Shown here: one piece after another, positions 61,914 through 64,000 of the stretch | Layout: each line of letters begins with the position of its first letter | Position numbering within the stretch: position 1 is the stretch's first letter | Source of the DNA: Elusimicrobiota bacterium | GTDB taxonomy: Bacteria; Elusimicrobiota; UBA8919 | Direction: 5' to 3' | Length of the DNA stretch: 64,000 nt | NCBI GenBank assembly: GCA_040757695.1 | Contig: JBFLWK010000006.1 | Coordinates: forward strand, 1 to 64,000 | Program-made: the position numbers and the translations under genes | The notes under the pieces: model-generated | Told to the model about the DNA's origin: nothing | The model's input: only the letters and a program-made list of their open reading frames with translations | Databases searched by the model: none

Positions 61914-63545
61914 TCACATTCTTTCTGGAGCCGAAACTCCGAGAATATACAAGCCGTTTTTGAGCACAGTTTTGACTGCCTGACATAACTGGAGTCGGGC
62001 AGAAGTTAATTGTGCATTCGCTGTTATTATTCTTACTTTATTATAGTAAAAATGGAACAAAGATGCAAGTGTCTGCAGATATTTTGTTAAATAATGCGGC
62101 GCATAGTTTCTGGCAGCCAATTCAATAATATCCTCAAAATACAAAATCTGTTTTATCAGTTGGCGTTCTTCTTGCAGTTTCAAGTTTTCTAATTTGGAAT
62201 TTGGAATTTGGAATTTGGAATTTGCTTTTTCTGCTTCTCTGAATATAGAACAGATTCTTGCGTGTGCATACTGAACATAATATACTGGATTTTCAGGCGC
62301 TTGTTTTTTGGCTAAGTCCAAATCAAAATCCAAGTGGGCTTCCATATGTCGCATCAGATAAAAAAACCTTACCGCATCTACACCGATTTCATCAATAAGT
62401 TGGGACAGTGTTATGTAATTCGCTTTCCTTGTAGACATTTTCACCTGTTTACCCGAAGATGTTAGTGTTACAAATTGATATATTTTAACTACTATTTTTG
62501 ATGTATCATATCCCAGCACTTTTAATGCCGCAATCACATCCGGATATGTATCTTGATGGTCGCACCCGAACAGGTCAATTAAAATATCGTAATCCCTTTC
62601 ATATTTTTTCCTGTGATATGCTATATCCGTTACTCTGTATGTCGGTTCCTTATCCGTAGTGGAACGGAGTAAAACTTTGTCTTTTGATGCACCAAATTCC
62701 GTTGACTTGAACCATAACGCCCCCTCTTTCTCATATGTATAACCTGTAGAATTCAAATCGCTTATTGTTTTTTTTATATCACCTGTCTGGTAAAGAGAAC
62801 TCTCATTAAAATAACTGTCAAATACCACGCCCATATTTTTGAGGTCTTTTTTTATACCAGCAAAACAATATTCAATAGCCACATTTTTGAAATAATCCAA
62901 ATCCTTTTCGGTCAGATTATCGCCTTTTTCCAGACGGCATTTTTGTGCTATTTCTTTAATATATTCCCCTTGATAGTGGTCTTCCAAAAAACTTACATTT
63001 TCGCCTATAAGTTGTCTGTATCTCAAATAAACCGAATTTGCCAGTATTCCCATTTGAAGACCGGCGTCATTGAAATAATACTCCCTAGTAACCTTACAAC
63101 CCAAACTTTCAAGAATCCTGGAAATAGAATCTCCTATCACAGTTCCACGTCCATGTCCAACGGTAAGCGGTCCTGTAGGGTTGGCTGAAACGAATTCAAC
63201 AAGAATCTTTTTATTTTTTAGAAAACCGGTTTTACCGAAATTATCTGCCTGGATAATTGCCCTTTTAAGTTGTTCAAAAAGAAAATCGTCTGACAAAATT
63301 ATATTTATGAAGCCGGATTGAAATTTAGCATCCGCGATAATTTTTTCTTTTTTCAGTTTTTCTATTATTGGAGCAGCGAGTTGAGATGGATTTTTTTTAA
63401 GAATTTTAGAAAGCAACAATGCTATATTTGTTGATACATCGGCTGTTATAGTAGCTGGTGGTAATTCCACTGAATAGCTTAGACCATTGATAATTTTTAA
63501 CTCAGTTAATGCGGTATCAATTATTTTTTTTATTTCGTTTAACAT
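61914..63545 (-). CDS. argS: Arginyl-tRNA synthetase
   Basis: The 543-residue class I synthetase has an N-terminal Add-1 domain, the HIGH-equivalent NPTGPLTVGHGRG, GCDHQDTYP, the KMSKS-equivalent VKMSTRKANY, and the C-terminal DALR anticodon domain. The segment FQIPNSKLENL before the DALR domain is encoded by four TTTGGAA heptamers, an insertion in a linker. Confidence 0.95.
   Translation of the reverse strand: MLNEIKKIIDTALTELKIINGLSYSVELPPATITADVSTNIALLLSKILKKNPSQLAAPIIEKLKKEKIIADAKFQSGFINIILSDDFLFEQLKRAIIQADNFGKTGFLKNKKILVEFVSANPTGPLTVGHGRGTVIGDSISRILESLGCKVTREYYFNDAGLQMGILANSVYLRYRQLIGENVSFLEDHYQGEYIKEIAQKCRLEKGDNLTEKDLDYFKNVAIEYCFAGIKKDLKNMGVVFDSYFNESSLYQTGDIKKTISDLNSTGYTYEKEGALWFKSTEFGASKDKVLLRSTTDKEPTYRVTDIAYHRKKYERDYDILIDLFGCDHQDTYPDVIAALKVLGYDTSKIVVKIYQFVTLTSSGKQVKMSTRKANYITLSQLIDEIGVDAVRFFYLMRHMEAHLDFDLDLAKKQAPENPVYYVQYAHARICSIFREAEKANSKFQIPNSKLENLKLQEERQLIKQILYFEDIIELAARNYAPHYLTKYLQTLASLFHFYYNKVRIITANAQLTSARLQLCQAVKTVLKNGLYILGVSAPERM
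62193..62220. repeat. Heptamer array (TTTGGAA)4 inside argS
   Basis: Four perfect 7-base units, minus strand AAATTCC, in the linker before the anticodon-binding domain; encodes KFQIPNSK. The same AAATTCC unit occurs between genes near 54330, 58255 and 59850. Confidence 0.92.
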
Positions 63546-63548
63546 TTT

Positions 63549-63920
63549 TCAGTTTTTCCGTACACTCCGTGACTTAATGACAACCTTTTTTGCTACTGCC
63601 CAGTGGCTTTCCAGATTATAAAATCTTCTTAAACTATCGTGCATTATATGAATAACAACCCCACCGTAATCTAGAACCGCCCATTTTGTTTTAGGTTTTT
63701 TCTCTTTTTTGTAAGGCGTTACCGTCAGTTTTTCTTCAACTGCCGAGAAAAGTGTTTTGATATGTGTCTCGGAGGTGCCACTTGCGATAACAAGATAGTC
63801 GGCAAAGTCAGAAATTTTACGAACATCAAGCATAATAATATCTCTGCCTTTTTTTTCTTTCAATATCTGTGCAGCTTGCTTTGCAATTTTTCTAAAATTT
63901 AGTTTCTGGTTCTGTTCCAT
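63549..63920 (-). CDS. rsfS: Ribosome silencing factor RsfS
   Basis: The 123-residue protein has DYLVIASGTSETHIKTLFSAVEE, KTKWAVLDYGGVVIHIMHDSLRRFYNLESHW, the standard RsfS/Iojap pattern. It binds L14 and blocks subunit joining in starvation. The start ATG lies in a 31-base direct repeat (63896-63926 and 63970-64000). Confidence 0.93.
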   Translation of the reverse strand: MEQNQKLNFRKIAKQAAQILKEKKGRDIIMLDVRKISDFADYLVIASGTSETHIKTLFSAVEEKLTVTPYKKEKKPKTKWAVLDYGGVVIHIMHDSLRRFYNLESHWAVAKKVVIKSRSVRKN

Positions 63921-64000
63921 ATATCTTTCAGATTTCGTGTTGCCGATAAGTCGACAAGTCGAAAATATGAATTTAGTTCCCGGCTCTGTTCCATATATCT
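63896..64000. repeat. Direct repeat covering the rsfS start
   Basis: Two 31-base copies, 63896-63926 and 63970-64000, identical at 28 positions and 74 bases apart, each reading ATGGAACAGA on the minus strand. The second copy runs to the window edge and may extend further. A partial duplication of the rsfS 5' end is the simplest explanation. Confidence 0.8.

Noticed and set aside
1-64000. tRNA, rRNA, riboswitch or other structured RNA genes
   Set aside because: No TPsiC-loop GGTTCGAATCC-type sequence, rRNA block or riboswitch core was recognised on reading; covariance search was not possible.

Overview
The window is AT-rich, densely packed bacterial DNA, almost all of it read on the minus strand (right to left). 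Gram-negative character is indicated by a Wza-type polysaccharide export protein, arabinose-5-phosphate isomerase (KdsD) and a KdsC-like phosphatase. The intergenic spaces carry many palindromes and short tandem heptamers, and IS630-type and REP-like elements are present. This style fits an uncultured environmental lineage (Elusimicrobiota, Omnitrophota and similar candidate phyla come to mind). That assignment is inference; no rRNA or tRNA gene was found to support it.

Region 1 (1-45,300) is one very long surface-polysaccharide locus, with overlapping genes over most of its length. It starts at the right with a winged-helix regulator that has a textbook promoter and a palindromic operator at its start site. 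Then come KdsD, a DegT aminotransferase, a Wzz protein and a WbpD-like acetyltransferase with a decayed second copy. A first Wzx/Wzy pair with glycosyltransferases and a BNR-type beta-propeller follows. Next is a bacillosamine-like block: PglC-type phosphoglycosyltransferase, CapD-type dehydratase, aminotransferase and an unexpected E1 alpha/beta thiamine-diphosphate enzyme pair. A second promoter with a near-perfect CRP/FNR-like site precedes wza and a second wzz. Left of that is a nonulosonic-acid-like block: cytidylyltransferase, short-chain dehydrogenase, aminotransferase, a glycosyltransferase fused to a diverged NeuB barrel, pyruvyl transferase, ROK kinase, NeuB and HAD phosphatase. A second Wzx/Wzy pair and a run of methyltransferases finish the locus. 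Broken genes are frequent here: a methyltransferase, gmd, two nucleotidyltransferase cassettes, the acetyltransferase copy, a GxxExxY gene and an SGNH hydrolase.

Region 2 (45,300-47,675) is a short plus-strand operon: an NSS sodium symporter with an apparently leaderless start, a 35-residue one-helix partner, and a class B acid phosphatase.

Region 3 (47,695-64,000) is a minus-strand housekeeping region: rsfS, argS, a HEAT/TPR protein and def, ended by a clear terminator, then fmt (leaderless GTG start), htpX, a PASTA protein, rpe, rpsP, a KH protein, trmD, rplS, rnhB, yraN, a TolB-like propeller with calcium-loop motifs, comM, and LysM, TPR and NlpC/P60 envelope proteins. Between fmt and def lies an 840-base non-coding stretch with a 212-base array built on AAAACCG.

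The most unusual window-wide signals are perfect 7-base tandem repeats inserted inside conserved genes, and a shared 54-59-residue protein that twice follows a damaged nucleotidyltransferase cassette.
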